Positions 4,912 through 5,294 of a stretch of DNA of 5,294 nucleotides are shown in pieces (position 1 is the stretch's first letter; the number at the start of each line of letters is the position of its first letter). The notes under the pieces were generated by a model, which did no database searches, was not told the DNA's origin, and worked only from the letters and a program-made list of their open reading frames with translations. This DNA comes from CAZUHK01 sp964620345 (GTDB taxonomy: Bacteria; Planctomycetota; Phycisphaerae; Phycisphaerales; Zrk34): positions 1 through 5,294 of the forward strand of contig CAZUHK010000197.1 in NCBI GenBank assembly GCA_964620345.1, in the 5' to 3' direction. The position numbers were made by a program, and so were the translations under genes.

Positions 4912-5294
4912 TCAGACGATTTGCTTGACCAGGTACCGCTTCATCCCGCGCGGTGAATCGACCTTGATCGTCTCGCCGACGCGGGCCTTGGTCATCGCTT
5001 CGCCCAGCGGGCTTTGCGCGGTGACTTCAATGAAGTCATCATCGAACGTGCCGCTGGACTCGCCGACGAGCTTGTACAGGTCGTCGTCGATCTCATCGCC
5101 ATCCTCGTCGATCTCGATCAGCCGGACCGTCGCGCCCAGGAAGACCATGTCTTCGGGGATCTGATCCTGGTCGACGACCTTGGCGGTTTTCAGCCGCTCT
5201 TCGATGCGTCGAATCTCCGCTTCGTTGAGGCCCTGGTCTTCGCGCGCGGCGTGGTACTCGGCGTTCTCCTTCAGGTCGCCCAGCGCCCGGGCCT
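4912..5294 (-). CDS. greA: Transcription elongation factor GreA (N-terminus off the window)
   Basis: Binds backtracked RNA polymerase through the secondary channel and stimulates cleavage of the extruded RNA 3' end, restarting stalled complexes. The window holds the C-terminal 126 residues; a typical GreA is about 158, so roughly 30 N-terminal residues lie beyond the right edge. The visible part begins with ARALGDLKENAEYHAA, the coiled-coil tip that carries the functional acidic pair (D and E of GDLKEN, fragment residues 6 and 9). The second coiled-coil arm is RRIEERLKTAKVVD. The globular domain runs from about fragment residue 49, with SPLGEAM (94-100) and a final PRGMKRYLVKQIV. The internal ATG at 5148 is not the start, because the frame continues upstream with clear GreA sequence. 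An acidic loop DEDGDEIDDD (fragment 62-71) is more acidic than in E. coli GreA. The gene converges on prmC with a 114-base spacer. Confidence 0.94.
   Translation of the reverse strand, partial: ARALGDLKENAEYHAAREDQGLNEAEIRRIEERLKTAKVVDQDQIPEDMVFLGATVRLIEIDEDGDEIDDDLYKLVGESSGTFDDDFIEVTAQSPLGEAMTKARVGETIKVDSPRGMKRYLVKQIV

Overview
The window is GC-rich bacterial chromosome that looks like ordinary core genome. It carries four complete protein genes and the 3' part of a fifth. The mix is a BetT-like osmolyte transporter, a GyrI-like protein, RsmJ, PrmC and GreA. Shine-Dalgarno sequences are weak or absent, and the intergenic DNA is rich in short repeats. This would fit a high-GC environmental lineage such as Planctomycetota (Phycisphaerae-like), but the lineage is a weak inference and no marker here settles it. 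I see no RNA gene, insertion sequence, CRISPR array, phage gene or toxin-antitoxin pair.

Layout. Positions 1-118 are non-coding and start with a striking G-tract region. Three genes then follow on the minus strand, in transcription order from the right: a BCCT-family transporter (3790 to 1673), a stand-alone GyrI-like domain protein (1542 to 1033) and the 16S rRNA methyltransferase RsmJ (970 to 119). The gaps are 130 and 62 bases, so partial co-transcription is possible, although a weak hairpin follows the transporter. A 131-base divergent spacer (3791-3921) separates the transporter from prmC (3922-4797, plus strand), which encodes the release-factor glutamine methyltransferase. prmC converges on a greA gene (minus strand, stop at 4912) that is cut by the right edge of the window. 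The 114-base convergent spacer holds an imperfect hairpin and a periodic low-complexity stretch that looks like a dispersed repeat.

How the genes relate. Three products act on the gene-expression machinery: RsmJ methylates 16S rRNA, PrmC methylates release factors and GreA rescues stalled RNA polymerase. The transporter probably imports a quaternary-ammonium osmolyte such as choline or glycine betaine. No betaine-synthesis gene or osmo-regulator lies nearby to narrow its substrate. The GyrI-like protein is the least understood gene in the window.

No new multi-gene system is supported. The points most worth a second look are the possible leaderless or short-leader starts at the divergent promoter, a 9-base in-frame tandem repeat inside rsmJ, the G-quadruplex-type tract at the left edge, and the repeat-like spacers. 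The very long open frames antisense to the transporter are composition artefacts.
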